NCBI GenBank assembly: GCA_024349245.1
Contig: JALDNG010001387.1
Location: 85,193 to 149,192, forward strand
Source: Neodontobutis hainanensis
Taxonomy: Eukaryota; Chordata; Actinopteri; Gobiiformes; Odontobutidae
DNA length: 64,000 bases
Reading direction: 5' to 3'
Shown: piece by piece, positions 34,497 to 49,383 of the stretch
Layout: each line of letters begins with the position of its first letter
Numbering within the stretch: position 1 is the stretch's first letter
Made by a program: the position numbers and the translations under genes
The notes under the pieces: model-generated
Database searches by the model: none
What the model was told of the DNA's origin: nothing
What the model saw: only the letters and a program-made list of their open reading frames with translations

Positions 34497-34787
34497 ATGA
34501 TCAGAGTAAGTTTCATATGTCTTCACATTTGAATTTAATTTTTAATAATTATCAAGATTTTACAGGTAGAAATGACCAAATTTCGTTCATCAAATTACTT
34601 GTTTGGAAAACAGAACATTCTATACAATTTAATGATCCTTAATTTCATTCTATTCAAAAATCGATTTAATTATAATACTAATAGAATCATTCTATTAAAC
34701 TTTACGGTGGAAAAGAGTGCAATTAAATTATTGCATATTTATCATCCTAAATATTACAAAATACCAAGTAAAGTTTCAGATTTGTAA
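34497..34787 (+). CDS. candidate small or partial spliced gene, coronin-like start (weak)
   Basis: ATG ATC AGA is followed by a 60-bp segment (34506-34565) with consensus ends GTAAGT and TTTTACAG, then 73 open codons to TAA at 34785. Without splicing the frame stops inside the segment; with it a 76-residue product opens. The upstream sequence TTCAATTTTAG at about 34461-34471 looks like another acceptor, so the ATG may not be the true start. The peptide has TKFRSSNYLFGKQN near its start, reminiscent of the KFRxxxGK opening of coronins, and NRIILLNFTVEKSAIKLLHI further on, which could fit the first strands of the coronin propeller. No further propeller blades can be found downstream. It may be a chance frame, a broken copy, or a first exon. 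Confidence 0.25.
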
Positions 34788-37700
34788 GAAAAAAACAAAC
34801 CGTTGCTTTGAGAGTGTATATAGGTCTGATATGAGTGTGATTATTTTGAATTTTAGGACATACTATACTTATATGATTCAAACATCTCAGTAACTATTTA
34901 GAATGGAATCGAATCTCGTTTGAATATTTTTACCAAGATAACACACAAACATTCACATGTGTAAATAAGTGTAAATTATATGATAGACAAATTTTTAGTT
35001 AAAATAAGCAAAATAAAATAAGTGAATTAAGATCAATGGTGACTTATAAAACAAGATATGAGTCAGAATCAATCTAATTAAAAACAATTGATAATTATGA
35101 GTAAATATTCTGTTTGATAAAATAATAATCTTGTTTAAACATAATTATATGATTATCTAGGATCGAAATATACTTAAAAAACTCTGATCGGATACTGTGT
35201 TTCCAAAGAGGAAATACTATAAATGATCGCATGCGTTTTAAGATTGGTATGATCAATCTTCTTTTGATTCAATATAAATAAGATGGTTAGCATTTTTAAT
35301 TGTTATCTGGTTGAATGTTTTTTGCGAAATACTTTTTTACCCAAGAAGTATACATTCTTAATTCTTCAAATTCCTTTGAAAACTTCGTCTTATAGTTTGA
35401 TTTATGTTTTCTTTTTGTTATCTCAAGTACTTGGGTGTAAATTTCAATGTACATATCCGATTTTATTTTAGTTTTTAAGTATTTTCTGTTTGAACATTCT
35501 AGATTTATAAATCAACATAAGATAATCTATCTTCAATTAGTTTTACATTTCGATATCTATCCTATTATAAAAATTTTTCTTTGTGTTTACAAGGAATATC
35601 CGTTGCTAATATAGTTAGGAATTTAATTATAAACTCGAAATCTTTATCACAGCCTGACAGGCTTTTATGTATCTGAATCTGATTAACACAAGAAGCTTGA
35701 AAAATTCACTTTTACAAAATTTCAAGCTCTATCATATTTTTTGGGTTTTCTAATCTCACAGTCTGTTATTTGATAACATATATATCTTTATATGCTTAAA
35801 AATAACTCGAAAAAATGAGATGAAAATTTTGAATAGATCTTGAATTTTGTTTTATTAATTATATAAATAAATAAAATCTTTTTACATAAATACCGTCATC
35901 TAGTTGCAAAATGCAAAATATCTAATCTTAAAAATTTATAACCAGCCATTGTCAACGTTAAAATTGTAAATATCTATACGATCACTTTAAGCTAAAGCAT
36001 TGTTTATTTTTTGGATAATTAGAAATAAAAATAACTTCATGATATTTATTGAAGAAATAAATTAATTTTTTTATTTATTGATTATCATCGGAGTAATTAT
36101 TAAATTAATTTTTGAAAAGTTTCGATAATCCATCACAATTATAAACTTTTTGCAATTTTTTAATTCACTTTTATGTAATTTAATTAGAATAAGGAGTATA
36201 TTATTAAATTATAGGCTTTTAAGCTGAAGTTATTTTTTAAATCAATAATTCAATCATAAAAATCAATCAGTTAATTATAAAAATAAATTCAAAAAAAACA
36301 TCTAAAAATAATAATTACTCAAATTTTATTCCAGAATTATTACCTTGTCAATAATCTATTCAGATGAAAATATTTTTCTGTAGAATTAATCCAAATTCAT
36401 TTGGATGGAATAATTCAAATTTTCTAGTCATTAACCACTCTTTATTCGTATAATTCTTCGTTGAGCAATGATTTATTAATTTCTTTCAAATTATAGATAC
36501 ATTTATTATTGAATTTAAAAATTGATTAATGCCGGCAGGTATTTTATTCGTATGCTTGTGATTTTATATCTTTAGATAATACACGACAACTGTGAATTCT
36601 TGCATAATCACTGATCAAAATCAGAGATGTATTTCAAAACCTAATGTTAAAATTCATAATTTCCCTGATAGATGGTATGTAAACCTTCACAAATTACTGC
36701 AGATTCTATTAACTTGAGGATCTGCATTAATTATTTATTAATCACAAAGATAACAGAGATATTTCGGCTTTTTGCTCCAGGATAGAAGCCTAGGTATATT
36801 ACTCAGATTTACTTGTTCAAATTCACATTCTTATAGCTACACGAGGCTGACTTCATTGATCAAAAAAAGTTTCTGTCGTCGTTCTATTTTTCAAAAATTT
36901 GGAAAAAGTTAGCATATTACACCCTATCATCGAGAATTGTATCAAAATTTCTCGTAGCTATAACCAATGTTAGATAATATAAATTATATGGAAAACCTAC
37001 AAGAGACTAATCCACCATATTGGTTGAAACATGAACATCGAAGGCTCTAAATAACTAGAAATCGAGTATTTTTAGTGTGCAATGCTATTTTCATTGACGA
37101 AGGCAAGTATAGTTCCTTTTTCTACAAAATTTAATGTAGAACGCCAATCACATTCACCCCTACAAGAAAGTAGAGACTTAGTTTCTGCGTACTTTTATAC
37201 AATGATGTGGCCTGTACTAAAAATTAAATTAACATTGGAGATATAGCTGAAACCGAATAACCATCAAATTTTTTAAATACTATTCGTTCTTAATCATCAG
37301 ACTAGTTATATTTATTTATGAAACCTTGTTTTTTTGCCCTATAATATTAAGGTTCTAATTTTACCATGCGTTTGATATATCATGTATGTTGAAGACTTCG
37401 CCACTTCCATCTGATTCATTAATAACCTCTTCTTGAAATCTTCAATTATTTTCTAATCTTTGGTTATTATTTAACAAAACAGATTTTTTTATTTTTCTAA
37501 ATTGATCAAAAGCGTTTCTTTATATATCATTATTAAATATTGTTTAATGTATGAAAATTTATGTATCAAAGAATTACGTTTATGGTTGCAGCGATCACAC
37601 TATTGATTGGATAGATTACACTCTTGAATGAAAAATCTATTTTTAGCAAAGTTAGAAACATTTACAATTTAATTATATAAAATTAAACAACAAACGGCTC

Positions 37701-39050
37701 ATAACGAAGGTAATTTCATCAACATATAATTCTTAAATTAATATGAAAATGGAAATTATGTAAAAGTCATGCATAAATTGAAAAAAACACAAAAATTTGG
37801 AATTATCTTGTTCATTTACAAAATTATTTTTTTAAATGAAAAAATATATTGTTTATAATCTTCGTATCAATATGATATATCTTAAAGTTTTGAGATTTGG
37901 GTAAAATATAAATTCTAAAAACTGCACTCTTTGATCCTCACACAAAAAATATAAAACAGGAAATGAAATAAATTTAAAAATGAATGATTTTTTTAATTTT
38001 TTCGATTTTATTTGTACAAATTTTATAAATAGAACAATTTTAAACTTTTGTAAAATCATCAAATATCTTTGATAATGTTTATAAAACATAATAAATACAT
38101 AAAAAGCATCTTAAACAAAAAAAATCATTTTGAATTCAACCCAGACAGTAAATGGAAAGGAAAATGAATTAGATTTATTTTAACAAATATAAATCCCTTT
38201 TTTGTTATATTTGGTGATTTATAACATATACATATTTTGAAAAAAATAATGGAGAAAAAATATAAAAATAATTCACCATTTTTTAGTGAAAATTATTTCA
38301 ATTAAAAATAAATTTTATCACTTGAAAAAAAGTATAGATATAAAAATTATTGGCACAAATTGGTATATCAATTATATTTTTTTATAAATTCATTGCTTCT
38401 GAATAGAGAATGGACTATTAAAGAGATGTATGTTAAAAAGAGAAAAATTATCAAACCTGTAATTTTAGTTTATTTGAGCGGCTATAGTGGCAGGGGTGGC
38501 AGCGCATTCTCCCTTCTCCATCGAATAAATTTAATTTTTTTAATTCTGATTTCAATGGTTTTGAAATTTTCTTCAAATAACACTTGACGTATGGTAGAAA
38601 ACCTACAATATTTTGTATGTATCATCCCATTTTGAAGCGAGTGTTCCAACATTGTAAGAAATTTGAAGCACAGATGTCCTATCTTTAGGGTTTATAGAAT
38701 ACATTTCTGTGCTTGTTTTCTAGTTGGCGATCGCTGTTCTACTTTTTGGTATCTGGGCTGTTACTTCTGCGAATGAATTTTTATGATAGATTTTGCAAAT
38801 TTAACAGTTTAGAGATTCCTAAAAAATTTCAAAAGAATTACATGTTAAACCGTGATTTATACATCGTTAGATTATACATTCAGCTAGTTAGAGTGCTTGG
38901 GTGAAATTAAACTGATCAAAACATCAAAGGACAAACACGATGCTCTAATTGATACATTCAGACACACATTTGATGATTGTGGTTTATAAAGTTGTATGAA
39001 TCTGTTTTGAAAAACTTTGTTTGTTTAAACCAAATTTTGACAGATTTGTA
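34788..39050. other. AT-rich desert, no gene seen
   Basis: No supported gene. A less AT-rich spot at 38475-38520 includes CAGGGGTGGCAGCGC, similar in its first nine bases to the terminus of the hAT element at 49384, but no partner end was found. Confidence 0.5.
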
Positions 39051-41500
39051 AGTCATTCCTCTGTCACTTAATATGCTTCAAGAGTCACAATGAACGTCTC
39101 CCCATTTCTTAAGATATAGAATCGCCGAATTCTTGTGTAGCGTATAGATTGAAAAAGGCTTCTCACAGGGAGTAAATCTGTATTTCAATGAGAGTATTGA
39201 GAATTTTTTTCCTTTTTCTGTGCAGTGAACTCGCTTGTGAGTATTCGCGACAGAGATGTCTGTTGAAATATCCATGAAAAGACCATCTGCTTGAATCATC
39301 ATAATATATATTCCATAATTTTACTCACTATTTAGAATCTAAAGCATTGTAAAATATTGGAAATAAACTTCTAAGCAGTTCTTGAACCTTTTGAAATATG
39401 TTAGAATCTTTTTAATGTTTTAAAAAGTGTTTTCGCACGTGAGTGTAAGGTAATCAAATTTTTTTTTAAATTGATTCAATAAATAATTATCTAAATTATG
39501 GCTATATTTCAAATCATGACAGATAGGGTGGAAAAAGTTTTGCATTATATCCTGTTTTCTCGATAACGTTTTCTCTATTTTTTAATGACACAACACCTTG
39601 ATAACGTGTTAACAAGACAGTTGTTTTAAAAAAGTTGGTATGTCAAGGTATGATTAAACTCAGATGAAAATTTCTATCGTTGAGACTGTGATGAATATAT
39701 TTCAGAAGGGTTTATAAGATTAATATTACCAATCATAATGACAACCTCATTTCTAAATATAGTAGATCGGAAGGGCTCTTGCGATTTGACTTTCGTAATC
39801 TACTCCATTTCAAGTTAGGTTAAGTAAATTTCAGTTTCAGTGATTTACCTCCTGAAGAACTCTTATGTTTCATGATTTTTGAACAAAACGGGACAAATTG
39901 CATACGTAGATGAGTCTGTTGCAATGGGCCAACAATACTGAAACGTATTTATTTGTTAAAAACGTTTGACTTCTGATTAATTTTAGGATTTCACCCACAA
40001 TGGATTTTTACACCTTTATCAAATTTAAGCTCGAAATTTTGTGTTCTTCTATTGTTTAATGAGAGATTTTAAATCTCATGTCATGAATGAATCGTCTAAA
40101 CCTATTATTTACTCAGCTAAGCAAATTATCACAAGGTTAGACCATTGACTCGCGAAGATTCTGTGAATGATTAATGTGATTAATACCATGGTTAATTCCT
40201 GTTTCCGATTTTGTCATCTTAAAACTTTAAGGGATCTTAGGTAAATGTAAAATTTTAATACCTGATAAATATGGTATATCTGTTCAACGTCTGACGGGAT
40301 GAAACCCAGAATTTAATCAAAAACGATTATTATGAATGAATAGTATCCAAGTGTTAATTGCATTGTTTTTAATAACATTCTTGCTATCTTAAAAATTTCA
40401 AATAGACCCCGAATATATTCAAAGTGAGCATCTTAGGATAATACAAGCATTAAATTTTCTCAAATTCACTTCTTCTTAGAGTCATTGATAAGCATTTTTG
40501 AGGTCCAAAAGAGTGAATAATTTATATTCATGGCTAGAATGAAGTCCAGATCATACATTTCGAAATTTTAACACTTATCAAAGTACCTTTGCCGCAGAGT
40601 AAGGTGACCCAAAATGAGGGAATTAAGTGTTTAAGTATGTGAAAGTCTCATACGACCTAATTACTGGTGAATACACAACGAAAGAGTGTCAAAAGTACCA
40701 AGTAACTCTGAAAGGCGTATTGCGAAAGCGTGTACTTTATGTAAATTTTCATCGAAATAAATAACCCTAAAAGGTTTACTTCATCCGTGATCTACAAAAT
40801 TAAATGTGAAAATGACAAAGTTTTCTCTTCGTAATTACCTTGAAATTTCGTTTATAAATTATACTTTTGATTTCTTCATTATTTTTTATTTTTTTATCAT
40901 TTCAGTTATGCATATTTGGTAGATAATGCAGTCTTTATAACTCCATCGCTTATTAAGTATTTTTATTTCTTCCTTCAACGTGTTTTTTAGTTTGTGATGA
41001 AGAGAAGTTTGCCAAATAAACATCATTTTATTCTTCCATAAAAATATTTTCATTCGAACTGCCTAAATTTGAAGGTATATATTTTTTAACGCTCAACATA
41101 AAAAATTCATTTAAGCGTTTCTGATTTTCGGCAAATTATCTTGTGGTCATTCCTATATCGTTTAATATTGAATCATTATATTTAGCTAAGGTTTAATGAA
41201 CTGACTATTGCGAAAAAGTAAATGGTATAAAATCCTCAGTAGCCTAGTCTGTTAATCAATCATATAGTTATTTCTGACCAGTAATTGGCTTCTGAGTTGT
41301 GTTCCAGTAATGGCAGGACTTATGACCATAAATTCTCTGTGGAATAGGAATGCAATAAATTCTGTTAACTTCAAATTTTCTTCTCGTTCTCGGATAAATC
41401 TGACCGTTGTTTACACCTGAGAGCTCTACCAAATGATTTCAAGAAGTCGAAATCACTTCTTGTTCGCTTGAAATCGCCGCCAGTTGATTTATAAATTTTT
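39050..41500 (-). mobile_element. possible Ty3/Gypsy remnant D (strongly decayed)
   Basis: On the minus strand near 40482-40526 the peptide YKLFTLLDLKNAYQ matches the reverse-transcriptase block that carries the first catalytic aspartate. A 74-codon minus frame at 39078-39302 and a slightly lower AT content over the segment suggest more old pol sequence, but I could not identify a YxDD box, RNase H or integrase. Orientation and extent are therefore rough. Confidence 0.4.
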
Positions 41501-43790
41501 TCTAGCCATAGCATAAAATATGAGTAAAATGGTATTTTGATTATGAGTCAGTTAAAAATAGATTTATTTTAATCTTCCACTGGGGTTGGCTAATCATATG
41601 AGTATTTCCTGTTTTCATCTCAATATATTTCTGTACTTGCAATTTTCTTTATGCGTCGTTTATTAGTATTTTGCGAAATTCTCAGCTATCTTTGAAGGAT
41701 TATCTATGAAAAGAAAATCATTATTTTATGATTCTGTGATTGACGGTGGTTGTTGGTGATGTTTGTCCAGATGATGAGTTAGAGGAGCTTGCTTATGCCA
41801 AAGAAGATGAAAATCTTTCAATTAGCTGATTTTCGCTTGAATATAGAATCATCTATAAGTCATACTCGTAATATTTCTATCATTGTGATTTAACTATGTC
41901 CTTCAAAAAATATCGTCTTTCGTTCACTACCAGTCGTTAATTGAGACTTACTAATCACGCCATATTGAAATTCAACGAAGTCTCGAATCAGCAATTATAA
42001 ATTTTTGTGTATTGTTCTATGTTCTAATTCATAGTAATAACAGCTAGAATGAGTGAAAGTAGCACGTCTAAGGCCAAATCTAATTTAAGATGACTTTGAA
42101 TGTGTTTCTAGAGTTAGACGTCGATTGCAGCCGGTAGAGTCTAACCACGACATCATTCAAAATCTAACAGGAGCTGTAGATTTAGTCAATGATTGTATTT
42201 AAATTTACAATTCACAACACCTTGAGCGAATATTGAAGGGATGGGTTTTTGCCAGTATGAGGGTAAGATACAGTTTGTCTAGTTGCAGCAGTACAAGATA
42301 AAGATATCAGTTGTTGACACTATCTCTGTTTTTCTTTAGAATTCGTTCTCCTCTGTTTCTTAATAGAGTAGGGACTCTTGGTAAAATTATATCTTACCTC
42401 AAATATCAGTTAATGAGAACCTCTGCTGTGGCAATTTTTACCCCCAATAATAAATTTGATAATTATGCAAATGATTAACATTCTAAACAGATTGATGAGA
42501 AAAATAATGAACAATGTGTTATTCCCTAAAAGATACTGATAAAAAACACACTTAATAATTCATTCATATGCATAAAAAAGAAAAGATTTATTTCTAATTG
42601 ATAGCAGCAATTTAGAAAATTTAAAATTATTAAACCTAAGTTTTCTGGAACATTAATTTGGCAATCGTATAATAGATATTATAAAATGATCTATGATCAA
42701 ATAAATATATCCAAATGATTTCATGTTTTATTTAAATAGATGAATATTCGAAAAAATAATGTGATTAACAAAGCACTGAACATAAATGAAATCTTCAATG
42801 TGTTAATATCAAGATGAATGATATTGATAATTATAATCCGCAAGTTTACTCTTAATTATTCTGATAATTATATTTTCAAAAAAATTATTTCATTTCTTTT
42901 TCGATTTTAAATAGAATTTACTCAAAAATATATTTTCATAAGTTTTCAAAATTACAATAATCTTTGATTAAATTAGTTGACTTCAAAACAATGGTTTTAA
43001 TTATTTTAAGGTTTATGACATTTTTCGAAATTATAAACGTCCTAAATAAGTAAGAGACTTGAAATTTCATAAAACATTTAAACAAAATGACTGAACTTAC
43101 CACGTGTTGTTTCTGAAGACTTTATTAATTTTTAGAGAGACCTAGATGTATATATCTTTTCAAAACTAACTTTTTACTGGTCATATTTTACCAAACCATA
43201 TCTGTTTTAAACAAACCTATTTAAAATAAAATATATCGATAAATATTCTTAAATTTTTTTGTTTTATTCAATGTAAAATCAAAGTGATATAATTTAAAGG
43301 ATAATTTCATTTTAAAAGTAATCTTGAATTGGTAGAAAAATAAATGAATTTCATATGTGCAGAGAAGTAATTTAAAAACTCTAAAGTCTAGCTTGAAAAA
43401 AGTTTATTTTTGGGGAATTATAATAACAGATTAAATAAAAATAAAATTTTTTTCTTTTACGCAGCTAACATTCAAGCGGCCGGCTTTTGAGAAATAGATT
43501 GTTGGCAAAGACGATGACACATTTAGAACTCTCTACATTACTTCATATCTTCTCAAAACATATGCAGAAAAAAGAAAAAAGATCACAGCCAATTGTGAAG
43601 CTTAGCTTTATATGATATAAAAGCTATGCTAAAAGCTTAAAATCAAATATGTGAAACATACACAACACGAATACAAATGAAATCAAAATAAATCTTCAGT
43701 GAGAAATGATCTGATTAACTGGCATGATTCAAAATGTAACTAGATAGCAAAGAAATTTCGAATTCAAGGATTCCATTAATATTCTTCATT
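41500..43790. other. no gene recognised
   Basis: A mixture of less AT-rich sequence (41500-42400), perhaps old transposon, and AT-rich sequence (42400-43790). No frame or motif I can support. Confidence 0.45.
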
Positions 43791-46700
43791 AACCAGAACA
43801 ATGAAATTTACAAACTAATAGAAACGACTGCTTCACAAATGTATTCTCTTAAAGAAGCCAAACAGCTTTCGTTTGAAGAAATTTCGGATATAACAAAATG
43901 AAAACTGACTGTTAAAATTTATACTCAGATAGCGCAAAAATTTCGACACGAATATCTTAAGATTAATTAACGAAACTTCAAGTGAGCTATCTCCTCAACT
44001 TCAACAAAAGGCATCCACATTAAATTTCAAATCCATGATGTAACCTTTATCAGAGTTCATTAAAACTGTGTTTAAGAACACCAATTACAATGAAGTAATG
44101 TTGAAAGCCCTTTTTCATCTTGCTTCGGAAAAACTCTCGTTTCCAAAATTTGTCGAAGAAGTGAAGCGTGCGTAAGATGAATTCAATGCAGTTAAATTTC
44201 AATTAGAACGGGAAGTAATTCAAAAAGTTCATGAATAGCGTCCTAAAAAGAACCTGGACTAACGTTAGTACAATCACTGTTTGAGTTTTGGAAAAAGACC
44301 ACCTCAGAAATAAATGTAAATTTAAAAATCCGATATGTTCATTTTGTAAATCTTAAGGTCATATAAATTGAGCTGTTTATGATATGCCAATTACAAATAA
44401 CATTTTAATCTAGCTAAATCCATCGATCCAGATTTCGAGCTTATATTTCAAATATGCAGATGATAAAAACATCTTTTCACGGTCATTCAATTCCCTTTGA
44501 AATAGAAATAGGTTCTCAAGATCATTTGAGATCTAAAACTAATAGGAAAAGAATTGGCTACCGAAACTTTAGTTTTCAAATTCTAAGTTCTTCGCTGCCA
44601 ATTGTGGGGGATATTCTTATCATTGGATCACAACAAGTATAGGTTAAATATTCAGACCAGTTAATTTTACGTTAATGTTGAAAAAAACTTCATGTTTCAT
44701 GGAATCATTTCCTTGAAATGATTAGAATTTACAGGAATCATAGCATTTAATTTTTCAGTTGATAAATTATATTCAATCAAATTTCTGATATATATTTTAA
44801 TACGATCCAAAATTTAACAATGAAAGATGAATGCATATAATTTGCGAAATATTTACAGACCTATTGTAAAACGAACAAGGATTTCTAAAAGACATCGAAC
44901 TCGAAATTAGGTGTTAACCTATGTTAAGACTCGTGTTTCAGATGTACAAAAATACCTCGTTTTCGCTTCAAGATGACGTTTAAAGCTCAACCGTGGAGCG
45001 TAAAGCCAAAGGTATACGGGAATACTAAAACTTAAATAACTATAAAACACCAATTGTTATGTTTAGAAAACTAGGAAAATAACTAAATGATATTTGAGGA
45101 TTATAAAGCGAAAGCCAAATGAAACATGATTTATCACCATTTTCAAGATATAATCCACAAGGCAACTACTTCGCAAATTCAGGGGAAAATATTTTTTTCC
45201 ATGTTAGAACTGAAAATTGTCAATAATCAAATACGACTTGCAATTTTAATCGGCGAATACTAGCACTAAGTATAATAAAGAGTGATCTGCTACAAATAAA
45301 GGCTGACGTGTGGCATTTAATCAGCTACTTGTATCTTTCAACAGATTATGGCAAATATTAGAAGTGATCACTGAGATGTCACTCTTTATTTAGATGACAA
45401 ACTTGTTAATGGAAGGAATTTCCAGCATAATTTCGTTCATCTAAAAATAGTCCAAGAACTGCTTCAAGAAAATGAGCTAAAATGCAATCTGCAGAAATGA
45501 GTCTACATTGAGTCAAAAATTGAAAACCTGGGTGAACACGTAATTTCGAAATAAGGTATTTCAGAGGGTTTGTGGATGGAAAAATACTTGAATATAACAC
45601 AGCTAAGAAATATAAAAGAATTAAGGGTGTTATCGAGTGAGGTTAACATTTATGATAAATTCATCCAGAACATAGCCAGTATAGCTGCTCCATTGTTTTA
45701 ATAAACTAGAAAAGAAACTACTTTGGGATTGTCTGAGAGCAATAAAATGTTTTAGACAGGTGAAATTAAATACTCGCATATGATAAAGTGCTGGTTCATT
45801 TTGATTTTAGGGATCCGATTAGTATATAACGCGAAGTTTAATCGGTACGAGTTGGGACCTTCATTTTCATTGTTATCCTGACGGTTAAGTGCGCCAGATT
45901 AGTTATGCATCGAAAATATAAAATTCAACTCATAAAAAGTTTTCAAAGAAACAAAATAATGCATTATCAATCATTTTGCCATTGAAAAATTTTCCGTGTT
46001 ATCTCTAAGGCAGAAAATTCATCTAGATTGCAGACTATAACCGGTTTTTGACAAGTATTCTCCCAGGCATAGCTATTTCTGCTATCATAGCATAATAGAC
46101 AAGTTAGATTGGTACAGTGGCATTGGTTATACTTTTACGAGATTGGATAAAGAAAGTCTCAGTAACATGGTACTGCTGGTATATTCAGGTGACTACTCAC
46201 CATATAAGATTCACACGTAGACAATCGATAGAGAAAGGATGATAAAGACATCTGCAATTTTCACAAAATCAGAGAAGGTCTCAATCAGAGAATATCAGCA
46301 AGAAACCAATGAAAATAAATATTCTTTAATGATTTTCAAGAATGTTTGTCAAAACATTTTAAACCGCTGACCATAAAATGTTTCGAAACACTTGACCATT
46401 CCAACGTCTGCGGAATAATTTTTAAAATGAACACAAATATGTACTAAATGTAGATAGCATCTTTATCCAAAAATCACAACTGAAAGGTATTATAGAATTA
46501 TTAGTTATGGTCATTCTATTGGTTCCCAGAATGAAACAAATGGCGAGGTCAACGGTTTTTAATAATTAATCGACAATGATATATTAAACTTATCTTGAGT
46601 ATACAATTCTTGTTTAGTAAATTCAAATAAACCACCATAACCGGAGATACGATTGTTATTTAGGCCAACAGGTCAATAACCTAGATTCCATTTTGATTAT

Positions 46701-47560
46701 TAGATCAATCTTAAAGAGTTCAACTGGTTGATCGTATTTGATGCATTATGCAGATTTAAATGTATTCACAAAGCTTATTCAATTAATATATTTTCTTCTT
46801 CTAAATTATTTGAAAATAACTTTACCCTCTTTGGCAAACATTTTATTCTTTTATCTGACAATGGAACAAATATTGTTTCGGATGAACTTCAAGATTGGTG
46901 TAGAGATAATTCAATTCTGCTTATGATAGGAGTCCCATATCCTCCGGTGACTAATAGCTTAACAGAAATAGCATATCTGACATTCATGAAATCTATTATG
47001 AAATGTGCTTTGCCCTTAAATAAAGTCGTTATTGAGTTTCTAACAATTTATCGCTTTACTATTTAATCTTCATCTAAATTTCTGAGAGAATTACTAAATT
47101 GTAGGCAGATGAGAACTTGGAATGACGCATTGAAAGACCCATTACCAAAGATGACACATGTAAAAAACCACAAATTATCTCAAAAATACAAATTTATTAA
47201 GATAAATTGAAAATGTTAAGTAATCAACAATTAAGTGACAAATAAATTATTGGACAGATGTTTAAAAAGTACTATAATAGAGATTCTAGTGAACAGGCAT
47301 ATATAGTCTAATTCGATGATTTCAATGAAACAACGACGAGATAAATTTATCAATCAATACCTCAGGATGATATGGAACGTGGTAATGATCATCATATATT
47401 TTAAAGATTTTTAAGTATCAAACTATGATTCAATTCAAGAAATTCCTTAGGTATTATCGCATCCAAGATCTACCATGGAATCAAAGACAACTCATGGATT
47501 TAAATGTGAAAGGTGTATAGAAATAGCACATAAATCAAATATGAAGAGGTGCAACATATC
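43790..47560 (+). mobile_element. Ty3/Gypsy retrotransposon remnant B, gag to integrase (decayed)
   Basis: Plus strand, in the normal order. Gag: EIYKLIETTASQMYSLKEAK then LSFEEISDI near 43800-43890, and LFHLASEKLSFPKFVEEVKR near 44110. Nucleocapsid knuckle: NKCKFKNPICSFCKS near 44310-44355, interrupted by a stop before the glycine and histidine. Protease region: a 62-codon frame from 44454 with HSIPFEIEIGSQD, where the catalytic DTG/DSG motif is lost. Reverse transcriptase: the thumb-side region near 45330-45580, split over several frames. RNase H: traces near 45890-46160. Integrase: 46728-47066 with FILLSDNGTNIVSDELQDW and VPYPPVTNSLTEIAYLTF, which keeps the second aspartate and the region of the glutamate. 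Many stops; no LTRs found by eye. Confidence 0.75.
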
Positions 47561-49375
47561 AAATTGACGTCATACTTATGTTTTAATCGATCATGCCGCC
47601 GATATTGGTGAGTAAGGGCTTCAGAGATATAAGAATTATCGAATAATATTCATAGTTTAAATAAAACTGGTTAAGTTGCTTCACAAAGTTATCTATTCTA
47701 TGAAGAAATAATATTTTTAAACATTATTTGAATTATATAAAATCTTAAAAGGCATGAGAAGTTTCATTCTATCCTTTTCTTTAAAATTTCATTTCTGATT
47801 AATTTATGTATTTAAAAGGTATTTATTTTTAATATAGATCTACAATGTTTACCAAATGAAATGATATTTACGAGAAATTATAATTATATCAAATTCACAA
47901 CTATTGAGCTCATTTTTTTAGGTCAATTTATAATTTAAATACGATACATGCATATTATTTCTTAGATAATTATCATGATATTTTTATCTTGTTATTGTTT
48001 CACTTTGTTTTGGTAGCTTTCTTTTGGTAATGATTTTGAACATTAATTTGTTTGAACGATATTTTTTATGAAATCCAATTCTTTATAAAATTTAAAACAT
48101 ACTTTTCTCAGTTAATATTCAGCTTCATCTTTTTAAAATATAAAAAAAATATCAAAAACCAACATAAATATATTTTTATCCTAATTCAATTCGAGCCAGA
48201 AGTTTTCTAAGAAAATTATTCTCAACAAAAATTCATTAAATCATTAATTATCTGAGATAATTATTTCAAAATTATACCCTATATATTTGTGAAATTTTTT
48301 TACTTAAGAGAGTTCATATGAAAAGACAAAATTCAAACAGGTTTTAGACAAATATAAAACAATCAAATTAGATGAAAAAATGAAATTTCTAAAATACAAC
48401 AAAAACCAGTACTTTGAAAATAAGTTTGAAATATTAAAGGGATTTTAACATGAAATAATATCATCTTTTTTGACAAATACTGATGTATGAAAAACTAAAA
48501 TTTTTTATTTTTTAAAAGATAATTTAAACATATATCCTTATTTTTCAAAATGACAAAATATTTTTCTTATTTCCAAACATTAAAAATTTTTGATTGAATA
48601 AGATAAAACAATAACTCTATTAGATTATTATATTCTAATTTTCATTCACGTTTTCAAAAATATTAATTTAATTTTTCACAGATTAAGAGAAATAATTATA
48701 TTTTAAGATGTGAAAAAGTAATTTGGCTTGTGAATTTATTGGTAAAGCCATTTTATTTTTTAGTATTTGTCGACGATAAAAAAATACCTCGTATAAATAC
48801 AAATATTAAAAATCATAATTTTTGAAAATTAAAACGATAGAACTTTTTCCATTATCTGAAAATTGATCGAAATTTAAATTGAATTTTAAAGCATTCATTG
48901 TTGTTGTTACATATTTGTCAATCTGACGATATATAACAACAAAACGAAACTGTAGTGAGTTTTCAAATATAATTTATGATTTCAAACAGATAAGGTTTTA
49001 TTTTTAATTGAGTTAATACTTAAACCCATAATAACTTATGTATTAACTAACAAGCAATTTAACTTATAAATAAGAAAAATCACATTGAATTTTCAAACTG
49101 GGTATATCTATTTATAAAATCATACTTCATAACAATTTTTAAAAATTGTGATTTTCTTTGATTATTTTGGAAATTTAATATTCTTTATATTTATTCAATG
49201 CAAAACATATAATTATTACTTTTCCTAATTTTTTAAAGTAAATATAAAAATTTTATCGACTCTTTTAAGTATAAAAAAATTATGATAAATAAGAGTCTGG
49301 TTTTTTCCAAAACGATAAAACATAATCATATTTTTGTGTAAATTTTAAATTATTTCAGATTTATTCTACTTGATC
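47560..49375. other. AT-rich spacer, nothing recognised
   Basis: No open frame or motif I can support between Gypsy remnant B and the second hAT element. Confidence 0.5.
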
Positions 49376-49383
49376 ATCTTCAC
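49376..49383 (+). repeat. left target-site duplication of the second hAT element
   Basis: ATCTTCAC, matching ATCTACAC at 51518-51525 in 7 of 8 bases. Confidence 0.8.
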
